Assembly (NCBI RefSeq): GCF_024347335.1
Contig: NZ_AP025464.1
Span: 186,001 to 250,000 of the forward strand
DNA length: 64,000 nt
Direction of reading: 5' to 3'
Source of the DNA: Vibrio celticus
Lineage (GTDB): Bacteria > Pseudomonadota > Gammaproteobacteria > Enterobacterales > Vibrionaceae
Every line of letters begins with the position of its first letter. Within the stretch, counting starts at the first letter, position 1. Positions 45,099 through 53,341 of this stretch are shown here, in pieces. The translations under genes and the position numbers were made by a program. The notes below the pieces were generated by a model, which saw nothing but the letters and a program-made list of their open reading frames with translations, did not search any database and was not told the DNA's origin.

Positions 45099-45114
45099 GC
45101 TGAATCCTTTCAGC
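45099..45114. promoter_or_regulatory. Cra-like operator upstream of cra
   Basis: GCTGAATCCTTTCAGC, a Cra site with one imperfect central position. It lies 22 bases from the next site, on the cra side of the divergent gap. Confidence 0.75.
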
Positions 45115-45120
45115 TTTTAT

Positions 45121-45136
45121 ACTGAATCGATTCAGC
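45121..45136. promoter_or_regulatory. Cra operator upstream of cra (autoregulation)
   Basis: ACTGAATCGATTCAGC contains a perfect palindrome TGAATCGATTCA. With the neighbouring site at 45099 it forms a pair about two helical turns apart, in front of cra. This suggests self-control and shared control of fru. Confidence 0.85.
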
Positions 45137-45207
45137 ATATAATTCAACTAATCCAAGGATCAGAAGATTGGTTATATGATCCTACGCACAAAATACAGGT
45201 CACCCAT

Positions 45208-46212
45208 ATGACACTAGATGAGATTGCCAAACTAGCCGGTGTGTCGAAAACGACAGCTAGCTATGTGATTAATGGCAAGGCGCAGAAATACAGAATCAGT
45301 GAAAAGACACAGCAGAAAGTAATGGCAGTGGTGGAAGAGTATAACTACCGACCAGACCATGCTGCTTCGTCGCTGCGCGCTGGTAATAGCCGTTCATTTG
45401 GTTTGATTATCCCTGATCTGGAAAACAGCAGTTACGCGCGTTTAGCAAAACTGATCGAGCAGAATTCCCGTAAAGTGGGGTACCAGATTTTGATTGGCTG
45501 TTCAGATGATGACGCTGAAACCGAGCGTAAAGTTGCGGAAGCGCTTGTTAGCCGTCGTATCGATGCCTTGCTAGTGGCGAGCTCAATGCCAGACGCCAAT
45601 GAGTTCTACTTGAAACTGCAAAACTCAGGCACGCCAGTCATCGCGATAGACCGTCCTTTAGATGATGAGCACTTTGCTTGCGTGATCAGTGAAGATTTCG
45701 AGGCTGCATTTGAACTGACGCATTCGATTCTTGATGACAGTATTCATAGTGTTGGTTTGATTGGTGCACTGCCTGACCTGAACATTTCACGTGAACGTCA
45801 GTTGGGTTTTGAAGCGGCGAACAAAGCACATACTCAACAAACAGGGCTAGCAGACAACAAGCCGATGGTAGTGGGTTATGGCGAGCACTTTGACCGAGAA
45901 TCAGGGCGTGAGATTTTTGAAGAGTGGATTGCCAAAGACACAGTACCCGATGCGATTGTCACTATGTCTTACACCTTATTAGAAGGTGTGCTGGATGTGA
46001 TGGTCGAAAAGCCAGAGCTGATCAGCCAAGTAAAGCTAGCAACCTTTGGTGATAATCGTTTATTGGATTTCTTACCTTTTAAAGTCCACTCACTGCCACA
46101 GCAATTCGAAGTGATTGCAGACAGCGCCTTTGCACTTGCTTTGAACGCGTCGGCTAAACGTTACCAAGCTGGCATTGAGCTAGTGCCGAGAAGCTTAGTA
46201 AAACGAGGCTAG
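45208..46212 (+). CDS. cra: Catabolite repressor/activator Cra (FruR)
   Basis: 334 residues from the ATG at 45208, the exact E. coli length. The start (MTLDEIAKLAGVSKTTASYV) is the LacI-family helix-turn-helix plus hinge, and CAGGT lies seven bases upstream. The frame extends 53 codons further up, but that stretch holds the operators. The sugar-binding domain (about 60-330) should sense fructose-1-phosphate. It is divergent from fruBKA, and the three operators in between match its own binding consensus. Confidence 0.95.
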   Translation: MTLDEIAKLAGVSKTTASYVINGKAQKYRISEKTQQKVMAVVEEYNYRPDHAASSLRAGNSRSFGLIIPDLENSSYARLAKLIEQNSRKVGYQILIGCSDDDAETERKVAEALVSRRIDALLVASSMPDANEFYLKLQNSGTPVIAIDRPLDDEHFACVISEDFEAAFELTHSILDDSIHSVGLIGALPDLNISRERQLGFEAANKAHTQQTGLADNKPMVVGYGEHFDRESGREIFEEWIAKDTVPDAIVTMSYTLLEGVLDVMVEKPELISQVKLATFGDNRLLDFLPFKVHSLPQQFEVIADSAFALALNASAKRYQAGIELVPRSLVKRG

Positions 46213-46317
46213 CTCGAATTTTACGCTTAGCTAGAAGCCTCGCGTTTAGCTCGAACTTAGATTTAACCCGCACTTGGTTTTAACTCGAACCTGTAATTAA
46301 CTAGAACTCAGCAATAA
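46212..46317. repeat. Degenerate 17- to 19-bp tandem repeat at a convergent junction
   Basis: Six decaying copies: GCTCGAATTTTACGCTTA, GCTAGAAGCCTCGCGTTTA, GCTCGAACTTAGATTTA, ACCCGCACTTGGTTTTA, ACTCGAACCTGTAATTA, ACTAGAACTCAGCAATAA. The last four have a 17-base step. The kinase stop codon (minus strand) lies in the array, and each unit carries a TTA/TAA, so stops recur in staggered frames. Compare the array at 6676. Confidence 0.6.
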
Positions 46318-48087
46318 GCCCATTTCTACAATGGCAACAATGCCGAGCAACAAGGCCAACACTTTCCAAAACTGGATCGGGTTTCGGTTTATCAAAGGTT
46401 GCTTGGCTTTGCTTTTGACCAAGCTTTGGTTTGGTGTGTAAAGGTCTGCTACAAAATCCCCCAACACTTGATGACGTTCGCTTGGTGATTCCGCGCAGGC
46501 TTTTTGTAACACCAAATCTACCCAACTGGGTAAGTCAGCTCGTTTCTGGGTGATGGGTTGGTATTCCCACTGATGATGACGAGATTGCTTAAGCGATTGT
46601 GCCGTCATTTCAGAGTAGGGCAATCCACCGGTTAGCATCTCATAGCCGATCACAGCGATAGAGAACAGATCCGAGCTGGTGGTCGCGCTGTTATGTTTGA
46701 TGGTCTCGGGTGCAATGTAATTGACCGCGCCTAATGGTGTCTCGTCTTTGTCGGTGAGTTCTCCTTCTTCAAGGCCTCTCACTAACACTGCACCAAGGTC
46801 GATGATTTTCACCTCACCATCACGTTGAATCATGATGTTTTCCGGCTTTAAGTCTCGGTGCACCATATCTGCACGTTGTAATACTCGAATGCCTTGAGTG
46901 ATCTTTTCTAATATGTCGCGCACTTCATTGAGTGACGGTTTTGGGTTGTCGTACATCCATTGTCTTAGCGTGATGCCTTCTACCCATTCGCAGATTTGGT
47001 ATAAGAATTGCGAGTTCTCTGGCGTCGGGTAAACCTTCATTACTCTCTTGTTTTTTAACAAGATCCCTGCCCATTGTTCATTAAAGAAAGCTCTCAGTTG
47101 CGAAGGGCTATCGTGATATTGAACGGAAGGGACTTTCAGCACGAATTCGGTTTGTGTCTCTTTCTGCATCACACGATACACATGGCTTCTAGAGCCTGCA
47201 TACAACACCTCAAGCACCATGAAGTTGTCGATACTTTGGCCGAGCTTTAAAGCGGGTGGGATAGCACGTTTAGCCAGTTTTTCATGGAATTCAATCAGCG
47301 AAGGTTTAGGCAGATGGCTGACTTGCACAATCAAGCAGCTCACGTTGTCTGAGCTATTGTGGCTTAAAGCAGTGTTACAGATGCTTTGTGCTGCGTATTC
47401 GAAATCCGCTCCGGGTTTGTCGATGTGTTCCTTGAAGGTGTTGGGAGAGACAAACTCATGCACGCCATCAGATGTCAGGATAAAGCAGTCGTTTTTCTTG
47501 ATAGGCAGGGTTTGATAGTCAACGTTGAGTTGGTTGTCCATGCCTAAGGCACGTGTTAGATAATGCTTTTGCCCCATATTTTTACGGGTGTGGTCGCGGG
47601 TCAGTTGGCGTAATTCACCATCTCTTAGTAAGTAAATGCGACTGTCGCCAACGTGAAATATATGCGCGGTGTTGGATTTCAATATCACGCTGCTAAAGGT
47701 GGAAACGAGCGCATTATGGTTCACTTGTTGTGCGGGATGAATATTAGAAACAGACGTGTTGAAGAGCCAAGAATTGAGCGAGGTTAGGACTTTTTGCGCT
47801 GAACGCTGAATGCTCCAGCTATTTGGCGTGGCGTAATAGTCGTCGATAAACTGCATCACGCTGGTGTGACTGGCTTTCTGGCCGTGTTCACTGCAACTTG
47901 CCCCGTCTGCAATACAGGCAACACTGCCTTTCAACTCTTGTTCTGTGCGAGTTTTGGGGTGTTTTACAATGATGGCATCTTGGTTTTCATCACGTACGCC
48001 TTGATTCGAATAACCACCAAACTTAAGCGTTAACTGGTTGTTGGATTCTGGCGTGATGACTTGCCCTTGGCTGAATGAAATTGTCAT
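46297..48087 (-). CDS. PP2C phosphatase / Ser-Thr kinase fusion with C-terminal membrane anchor
   Basis: 596 residues. The N-terminal PP2C domain (about 20-260) has RDENQDAIIV, CIADGASCSEHG and SSDNVSCLIV with metal-binding Asp residues. The eukaryotic-type kinase (about 290-560) has the ATP Lys in FVLKVPS, catalytic HRDLKPENIMI, and DLG in place of DFG. One hydrophobic helix ends the protein (FWKVLALLLGIVAIVEMGLL), so the enzyme faces the cytoplasm. It is last in the narK/nirBD direction; a kinase in this position is also known from Pseudomonas nitrate assimilation clusters. Target unknown. Confidence 0.9.
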   Translation of the reverse strand: MTISFSQGQVITPESNNQLTLKFGGYSNQGVRDENQDAIIVKHPKTRTEQELKGSVACIADGASCSEHGQKASHTSVMQFIDDYYATPNSWSIQRSAQKVLTSLNSWLFNTSVSNIHPAQQVNHNALVSTFSSVILKSNTAHIFHVGDSRIYLLRDGELRQLTRDHTRKNMGQKHYLTRALGMDNQLNVDYQTLPIKKNDCFILTSDGVHEFVSPNTFKEHIDKPGADFEYAAQSICNTALSHNSSDNVSCLIVQVSHLPKPSLIEFHEKLAKRAIPPALKLGQSIDNFMVLEVLYAGSRSHVYRVMQKETQTEFVLKVPSVQYHDSPSQLRAFFNEQWAGILLKNKRVMKVYPTPENSQFLYQICEWVEGITLRQWMYDNPKPSLNEVRDILEKITQGIRVLQRADMVHRDLKPENIMIQRDGEVKIIDLGAVLVRGLEEGELTDKDETPLGAVNYIAPETIKHNSATTSSDLFSIAVIGYEMLTGGLPYSEMTAQSLKQSRHHQWEYQPITQKRADLPSWVDLVLQKACAESPSERHQVLGDFVADLYTPNQSLVKSKAKQPLINRNPIQFWKVLALLLGIVAIVEMGLLLSSS

Positions 48088-48180
48088 AACTGGTCTTCTT
48101 CTTAACTGCTCTTCTTCCCGCTTCCTTGACAGAACATCCTAGGAAGAACAAAAGCCCTAGTGAACTTAGAGCTTTTGAAC

Positions 48181-48217
48181 GAAGCACCTAGCATTGATGT
48201 ATCCGCTAAGGTGCTTC
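48181..48217 (-). terminator. Possible terminator after narK
   Basis: GAAGCACCT and AGGTGCTTC form a 9-bp stem with a loop of about 19 bases. It lies in the 168 bases between narK and the kinase gene. There is no strong T-run, so read-through into the kinase is likely. Confidence 0.45.
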
Positions 48218-48255
48218 TCCCGATTCAATAATATCAATGCTTCATAGTACTGAGA

Positions 48256-49725
48256 CTAGCTTGAAACATTAATCAGCGTGACACTGCCATCGTCGTTTAC
48301 TTCGGCGATTTGACCGTTAGGCTCTTCCATGAACAGTAGAGTTACAAAGCCTAGTACCGCTGTTGCAGCAATCACTAAGAAGAACGTTTGGTAGCTCACG
48401 AATGACAACACAGTTAGGTAAACTACCGCACCCACGTTGCCGTAAGCACCCGTCATACCTGCAATTTGACCTGTCATACGGCGCTTGATTAGAGGAACCG
48501 TTGCGAATACCGCACCTTCACCCGCTTGCACGAAGAAAGAACACGCCATCGCCGCGACAACCGCTAGCCATACAGGCCATGTGCTGTCTACTTGACCCAT
48601 TGCAAAGTAACCCACAGCAAGACCAATCGTTAGAATAAGCAGTGTTGGTTTACGACCGAATTTATCTGAAATCCAACCACCACCTGGGCGAGACATTAGG
48701 TTCATAAAGGCATAAGCCGATGCAACCATACCTGCAAGAACCGGCGTTAATTCAAAGGTTTCAGAGAAGAATAGTGGCAACATAGAAACCACAGCCAGTT
48801 CAGAGCCAAATGTCGCGAAGTACAATACGTTAAGTACCGCAACTTGCTTGAATTTGTACTGGTGAATCTCTGGTACTTCTTCTTTGAATACGTTCTTGTT
48901 TACTTTCCAAACTTGCGACACTTCGTACACGTAAAGCGCAGCCAAACCGGCATACACAGAGTAAACCGCCATGTCAGACAACATGTTGATGTTGCTTGGT
49001 GATAGCTTCCAAGTCAGTAGCGCTAAAGCGGCATACATTGGGATCTTCATAATAAGTAGGAAGAAAAAGTCACCCTTTGATGTCACTTCCATCGCTGTTA
49101 CTTGAGCAGGCTTGAAGTAAGTTGAACCTTTTGGTGTATCTGACACGTTTTTGTAGAAGATAAACGAGAACGCTAAGCTCATTACGCCAGTAATACCAAC
49201 CGCATAACGCCAGCCGTCTTCACCACCAAACGCTAGAGCGAGAGTTGGAAGGGTAAACGCTGCTGCCGCTGAACCGAAGTTACCCCAGCCGCCGTAAATA
49301 CCTTCTGCCGTACCCAGTTCGTTGTGTGGGAACCATTCAGACACAAGACGAATACCGACAACGAAACCTGCACCAATGAAGCCCAGTAGGAAACGAGCGA
49401 TGGCTGCTTGAATGAAAGAGTCTGCCAGAGCAAACATGAAACAAGGAATAGAACAGACCGCGAGTAGCGAAGAGTAGACCAACCTTGGGCCGTATCTATC
49501 GGTTAGCATGCCTATTGCGACACGCGCCGGAATGGTTAATGCAACGTTGAGGATAAGGAGGGTTTTGATCTCTTCAGTAGAAAGACCAAGCGTGGTTTTT
49601 ACCATTTGCAGTAGTGGGGCAAAGTTGAACCACACAACAAAGGTAATGAAAAAGGCCATCCAGCTTAGGTGTAAGACCTTCATCTTACCCGTAAATGAAA
49701 GCAGCGAAAATTTAGTGTTATCCAT
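48256..49725 (-). CDS. narK: Nitrate/nitrite MFS transporter (NarK/NasA type)
   Basis: 489 residues with 12 membrane helices. Nitrate signature 1 is RVAIGMLTDRYGPRLVYSSL. Signature 2, Gly-rich, is GGWGNFGSAAAAFTLPTLAL. A second copy is near FVQAGEGAVFATVPLIKRRM and GMTGAYGNVGAVVYL. The N-terminal extension and long central loop are as in assimilatory nitrate permeases. It brings nitrate in for the reductases coded beside it. The gap to nirD is 143 bases and the gene is on the same strand. Confidence 0.92.
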   Translation of the reverse strand: MDNTKFSLLSFTGKMKVLHLSWMAFFITFVVWFNFAPLLQMVKTTLGLSTEEIKTLLILNVALTIPARVAIGMLTDRYGPRLVYSSLLAVCSIPCFMFALADSFIQAAIARFLLGFIGAGFVVGIRLVSEWFPHNELGTAEGIYGGWGNFGSAAAAFTLPTLALAFGGEDGWRYAVGITGVMSLAFSFIFYKNVSDTPKGSTYFKPAQVTAMEVTSKGDFFFLLIMKIPMYAALALLTWKLSPSNINMLSDMAVYSVYAGLAALYVYEVSQVWKVNKNVFKEEVPEIHQYKFKQVAVLNVLYFATFGSELAVVSMLPLFFSETFELTPVLAGMVASAYAFMNLMSRPGGGWISDKFGRKPTLLILTIGLAVGYFAMGQVDSTWPVWLAVVAAMACSFFVQAGEGAVFATVPLIKRRMTGQIAGMTGAYGNVGAVVYLTVLSFVSYQTFFLVIAATAVLGFVTLLFMEEPNGQIAEVNDDGSVTLINVSS

Positions 49726-49868
49726 GGTTTAAATCCTTTAAATCTGGAAAATTACCCGGTTTGTGCATCTGCGTTACTTCCGAACTTCGAACGCTTTTAA
49801 TGTGCATAAACCCTGTGCCGAAATTGCGCACGCCAATAAGCGTTTGCATGATGGTGTCGGCGTTTTAG

Positions 49869-50213
49869 TTAACTGGCGATAGCAAGTGGTGCGAGAACTT
49901 GAACTTGTTCTCCTTGCTTGCGAACTTCAAATTTCACGAGCTTGAGCTCAGGCTGTTCAAGACATTCGCCAGTTTCTAAGTGGTAATGCTGCTTGTATAA
50001 GGGTGAGGCCACGTAAGGTTCTCCGCTTAATGAACCAATTATACCACGTGACATCACATTCGCCTTGCCGATAGGGTCGTAATTAGAGAGCCCATAAAGC
50101 GTGTCGCTGCGCTTGCAGTAAAAAATAGCCACTTGGTTATCGTCTACTTTGGCGCAAATCCCCCCGTTTGGGGTTAGATCGCTGGTGCTGCATACGGTTG
50201 TCCAATTTTCCAT
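49869..50213 (-). CDS. nirD: Nitrite reductase [NAD(P)H] small subunit
   Basis: 114 residues. A Rieske-type fold is suggested by the start (WTTVCSTSDLTPNGGICAKV) and by SNYDPIGKANVMSRGIIG, but without the Cys/His iron-sulfur ligands, as is typical for NirD. It partners NirB in cytoplasmic reduction of nitrite to ammonium. It lies 58 bases after nirB in the same operon. Confidence 0.9.
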   Translation of the reverse strand: MENWTTVCSTSDLTPNGGICAKVDDNQVAIFYCKRSDTLYGLSNYDPIGKANVMSRGIIGSLSGEPYVASPLYKQHYHLETGECLEQPELKLVKFEVRKQGEQVQVLAPLAIAS

Positions 50214-50271
50214 GACTTTCTCCTAGTCTAAAATTGAGTTTTTATTTTTTTATTGATGAACCTGATGAAAT

Positions 50272-52854
50272 TTATGAAACCTCAGTCACTTCGATTTGGT
50301 CTGCTTTAGCGAGCTTTTCATCGCGTTTTGAATTCGAAGCATCACTCAAGCTCGGCTTAGGAAAACGTTGCTCTCGCTCTTTGATGAAAGAGAGGCTAGT
50401 GTCCATTTCTTCACTGTTGATGTAGTGCTGGAAGCGCTTCATCTTCTCAGGGTTTTCAATGGTGGTTTTCCATTCACACTGGTACTTCTCGATGTTGAGT
50501 GCGATGTCTGCTTCGAGCTCTTCAGCAACGTTGAGCTTGTCTTCAATCACGACTTGCTTGAGGTATTCAATGCCGCCTTCGAGGTTCTCCATCCATACCG
50601 ATGTACGCTGTAGGCGGTCTGCGGTACGTGTGTAGAACATCAAAACGCGGTCGATGTATTTAAGGAGTGTGGTTTCGTCTAAATCAGTGGCGAATAGGTC
50701 CGCATGGCGAGGGCGCATACCGCCGTTACCACAGATGTATAAGTTCCAACCTTTGTCGGTGGCGATAACACCAATGTCTTTCGATTGCGCTTCTGCACAT
50801 TCACGAGTACAGCCTGAAACCGCAAACTTGATCTTGTGTGGTGAACGTAGGCCTTTGTAGCGGTTCTCAAGACGAATCGCTAAGCCAACACTGTCGTCGA
50901 CACCGTATCGACACCATGTGCTACCAACACACGATTTCACGGTACGAACCGATTTACCGTAGGCGTGACCCGTTTCAAAACCTGCATCAATCAGCTTTTT
51001 CCAGATGATAGGCAGTTCGTTAAGCTGTGCGCCAAACAAGTCGACACGCTGACCGCCCGTGATTTTGGTGTACAGGTCGAATTCTTTAGCGACTTCACCA
51101 AGCACGATCAATTTATCTGGAGTAATTTCACCGCCAGCGATACGCGGAACCACTGAGTAAGTGCCGTCTTTTTGCATGTTGCCAAGGTAGATGTCGTTGG
51201 TGTCTTGCAGTTCGATGTGTTGATCTTCAAGGATGTAATCGTTCCAGTACGAAGCCAGAATAGAACCGACTGCCGGTTTACACACAGTACAACCCAATCC
51301 GTTGCCGTGAGAATCTAACAGCTCATCGAAGGTCTTAATTTTGTTGACGCGGATAATGTCGGTAAGCTCTTGGCGAGAATACGCAAAGTGCTCACAGATA
51401 TCGTTAGAGACTTCCACACCTAGGTTACTTAGCTCGCTATCGAGAACCTGTTTAGCAAGGGCAGAACAACCGCCACAACCTGTTGAAGCATTAGTGGTTT
51501 CTTTCAATGCAGCCATCGTGGTGCAGCCCGCAGAGACCGCGTCTTTAATGTCGCCTTTGGTCACATCAAAACATGAACAGATCACAGCGCTGTCTGGCAG
51601 AGCTTCAACACCCATTGCGCTGCCAGAATCATCGGCCACGTTAGGTAAAATCAGCACTGATGGGTTTTCAGGAAGGGGCATATCGTTTTGCTTGATTTGC
51701 AGTAGCGAACTGTAGGCTTCTGCATCACCGACCAATACGGCACCGACAATTTTCGTGCCGTCAGCCGAAATGATAAGGCGCTTATAAACTTGTTCAATTT
51801 CATCGTTATAAGTATACGATTGAGCACCTTCTGTCTTGCCGTGTACTTCACCAATACTGGCTACATCGACGCCAAGCAGTTTGAGCTTGGTGCTCATGTC
51901 TGCGCCCTTAAATGCAGCGTCGTCAGTACCGTCAGAGACAATATGCGAAGCCGCGATTTTTGCCATCGAATAACCGGGAGCGACTAAGCCGAAGATCTTG
52001 TTATCCCAAAGGGCACATTCACCAATTGCGTAGACGTTTTCGATATTGGTTTGGCAGTGGTTGTTGATGACAATACCGCCACGTTCGCCAATCTCGACAT
52101 CAGAGCTTCTTGCCAACTCATCTTGAGGGCGAATACCGGCAGAGAATACGATCATATCGGTTTCTAAATGGGTGCCATCGGCGAAGTTCATACGGTAGCG
52201 AGCGTTTTCACCGTCGACTATTTCAGAGGTCGCTTTCTCGGTATGAACTTGCACACCAAGGTCTTCAATCTTTCTGCGCAGTAGGGCACCGCCACCGTCA
52301 TCTAATTGAACGGCCATTAGGCGTGGAGCAAATTCAACCACATGGGTTTCTAAGCCAAGGTTTTTGACTGCGTTTGCGGCTTCTAAGCCAAGCAGACCAC
52401 CACCAATCACCACGCCAGATTTGCTGCCTTTGCTTGAAAGCTCGATGGCGTCTAAGTCTTCGATGGTGCGATAAACGTGACAGTGTTCTTGGTCGTTACC
52501 GGGAATAGGGGGAACAAAAGGGAAAGAGCCCGTCGCCAAGATTAGCTTGTCGTAACTTTCAACATGGCCACTTTCAGTGATGACTTGTTGATTGGCGGTG
52601 TCTAGCTTGGCAACCTTCTGGTTCAACAAGTAGTTCACGCCGTTGCTTTGGTAATACTCTTCACTGGTCAATGACAAGTCATCAGCACTTTTACCATTAA
52701 AGTAAGCCGTCAGCTGAACACGGTCGTAGGCCAGCCTTGGCTCTTCACTGAAAGTAATCACATCAAATTCATCACTGTCTGATTGCAGGATGTTGTCGAT
52801 AAATTTGTGTCCAACCATGCCGTTACCAACAACGACGATTTTATTCTTGCTCAT
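50272..52854 (-). CDS. nirB: Nitrite reductase [NAD(P)H] large subunit
   Basis: 860 residues. Domains: FAD/NAD-binding oxidoreductase (1-320; VVVGNGMVGHKFIDN and VVIGGGLLGLEAANAV), a BFD-like [2Fe-2S] domain with Cys at ICSCFDVT and GCGGCSAL (about 430-475), then the nitrite/sulfite reductase part with siroheme and 4Fe-4S ligands (SCVGSTWCRYG and FAVSGCTRECAEAQSKDIG, about 650-700). All key Cys are present. It reduces nitrite to ammonium with NAD(P)H. It is first in the operon; a sigma-54 promoter is at 52997. Confidence 0.95.
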   Translation of the reverse strand: MSKNKIVVVGNGMVGHKFIDNILQSDSDEFDVITFSEEPRLAYDRVQLTAYFNGKSADDLSLTSEEYYQSNGVNYLLNQKVAKLDTANQQVITESGHVESYDKLILATGSFPFVPPIPGNDQEHCHVYRTIEDLDAIELSSKGSKSGVVIGGGLLGLEAANAVKNLGLETHVVEFAPRLMAVQLDDGGGALLRRKIEDLGVQVHTEKATSEIVDGENARYRMNFADGTHLETDMIVFSAGIRPQDELARSSDVEIGERGGIVINNHCQTNIENVYAIGECALWDNKIFGLVAPGYSMAKIAASHIVSDGTDDAAFKGADMSTKLKLLGVDVASIGEVHGKTEGAQSYTYNDEIEQVYKRLIISADGTKIVGAVLVGDAEAYSSLLQIKQNDMPLPENPSVLILPNVADDSGSAMGVEALPDSAVICSCFDVTKGDIKDAVSAGCTTMAALKETTNASTGCGGCSALAKQVLDSELSNLGVEVSNDICEHFAYSRQELTDIIRVNKIKTFDELLDSHGNGLGCTVCKPAVGSILASYWNDYILEDQHIELQDTNDIYLGNMQKDGTYSVVPRIAGGEITPDKLIVLGEVAKEFDLYTKITGGQRVDLFGAQLNELPIIWKKLIDAGFETGHAYGKSVRTVKSCVGSTWCRYGVDDSVGLAIRLENRYKGLRSPHKIKFAVSGCTRECAEAQSKDIGVIATDKGWNLYICGNGGMRPRHADLFATDLDETTLLKYIDRVLMFYTRTADRLQRTSVWMENLEGGIEYLKQVVIEDKLNVAEELEADIALNIEKYQCEWKTTIENPEKMKRFQHYINSEEMDTSLSFIKEREQRFPKPSLSDASNSKRDEKLAKADQIEVTEVS

Positions 52855-52996
52855 AATCCATTCCTTATTCTCGGTATCACCATCACTAGCATCTAATTTC
52901 TAGTCGTTAGCAGATGAATACCGGGTTGAGATTCCACTCAATTCATAATCATCAAGAAAAACAAAAATGTTTTTTCTAAGTCTTGGTTTTTAGTGG

Positions 52997-53012
52997 AGCA
53001 AGGAGGATGCCA
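52997..53012 (-). promoter_or_regulatory. Sigma-54 promoter for nirBD
   Basis: On the minus strand TGGCATCCTCCTTGCT matches the -24/-12 consensus (TGGCAC-N5-TTGCA/T), with the invariant GG and GC separated by exactly ten bases. It leaves a leader of about 130 bases before nirB, long enough for a leader hairpin; an imperfect CGGTAT/ATACCG pair is seen there. Confidence 0.7.
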
Positions 53013-53131
53013 GATTACGGTTAGTTCATTTAAATAAAAATTAACTTATAATTTTCAGTGGTTTAAAAAATATAGGTAGTACGCAATTACCCCTAAAGTG
53101 GTATGTAAAATTTTTGTTAGATTTATATAAA

Positions 53132-53168
53132 TGAGCGTTTGTGGTGCAACTTTCAGCAAGATGGTGCA
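53132..53168. promoter_or_regulatory. Pair of NtrC-like enhancer half-sites
   Basis: Two perfect GGTGCA half-sites (53143-53148 and 53163-53168) are 20 bases apart. The partner halves are weaker: TGAGCG-TTTGT-GGTGCA and TTCAGC-AAGAT-GGTGCA, against the consensus TGCACC-N5-GGTGCA. They are 130-150 bases upstream of the nirB sigma-54 promoter, a normal enhancer distance, and also precede the nitrate reductase gene. Confidence 0.5.
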
Positions 53169-53341
53169 AAAATTAAGTTTCTATCTTGGTTAAGTTCTAA
53201 TTGGTTCATTGTTGATATTTGTGTTTTTATTAAGTTGTTGTTTTTAAATAAAATTATTTGCTATTCATCAGCTGCTATTAAGTGGCGTGTTATTTGCTTG
53301 GTTTCAGTTATTACAATTATGGATATTTGAGCGAGAAACGG

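Noticed and set aside
45049..45207. N-terminal extension of Cra
   Set aside because: The region contains two Cra operators and the family start MTLDEIAKLAG is at 45208.
52855..52990. Riboswitch in the nirB leader
   Set aside because: The leader has only an imperfect hairpin; no known riboswitch motif could be matched by eye.
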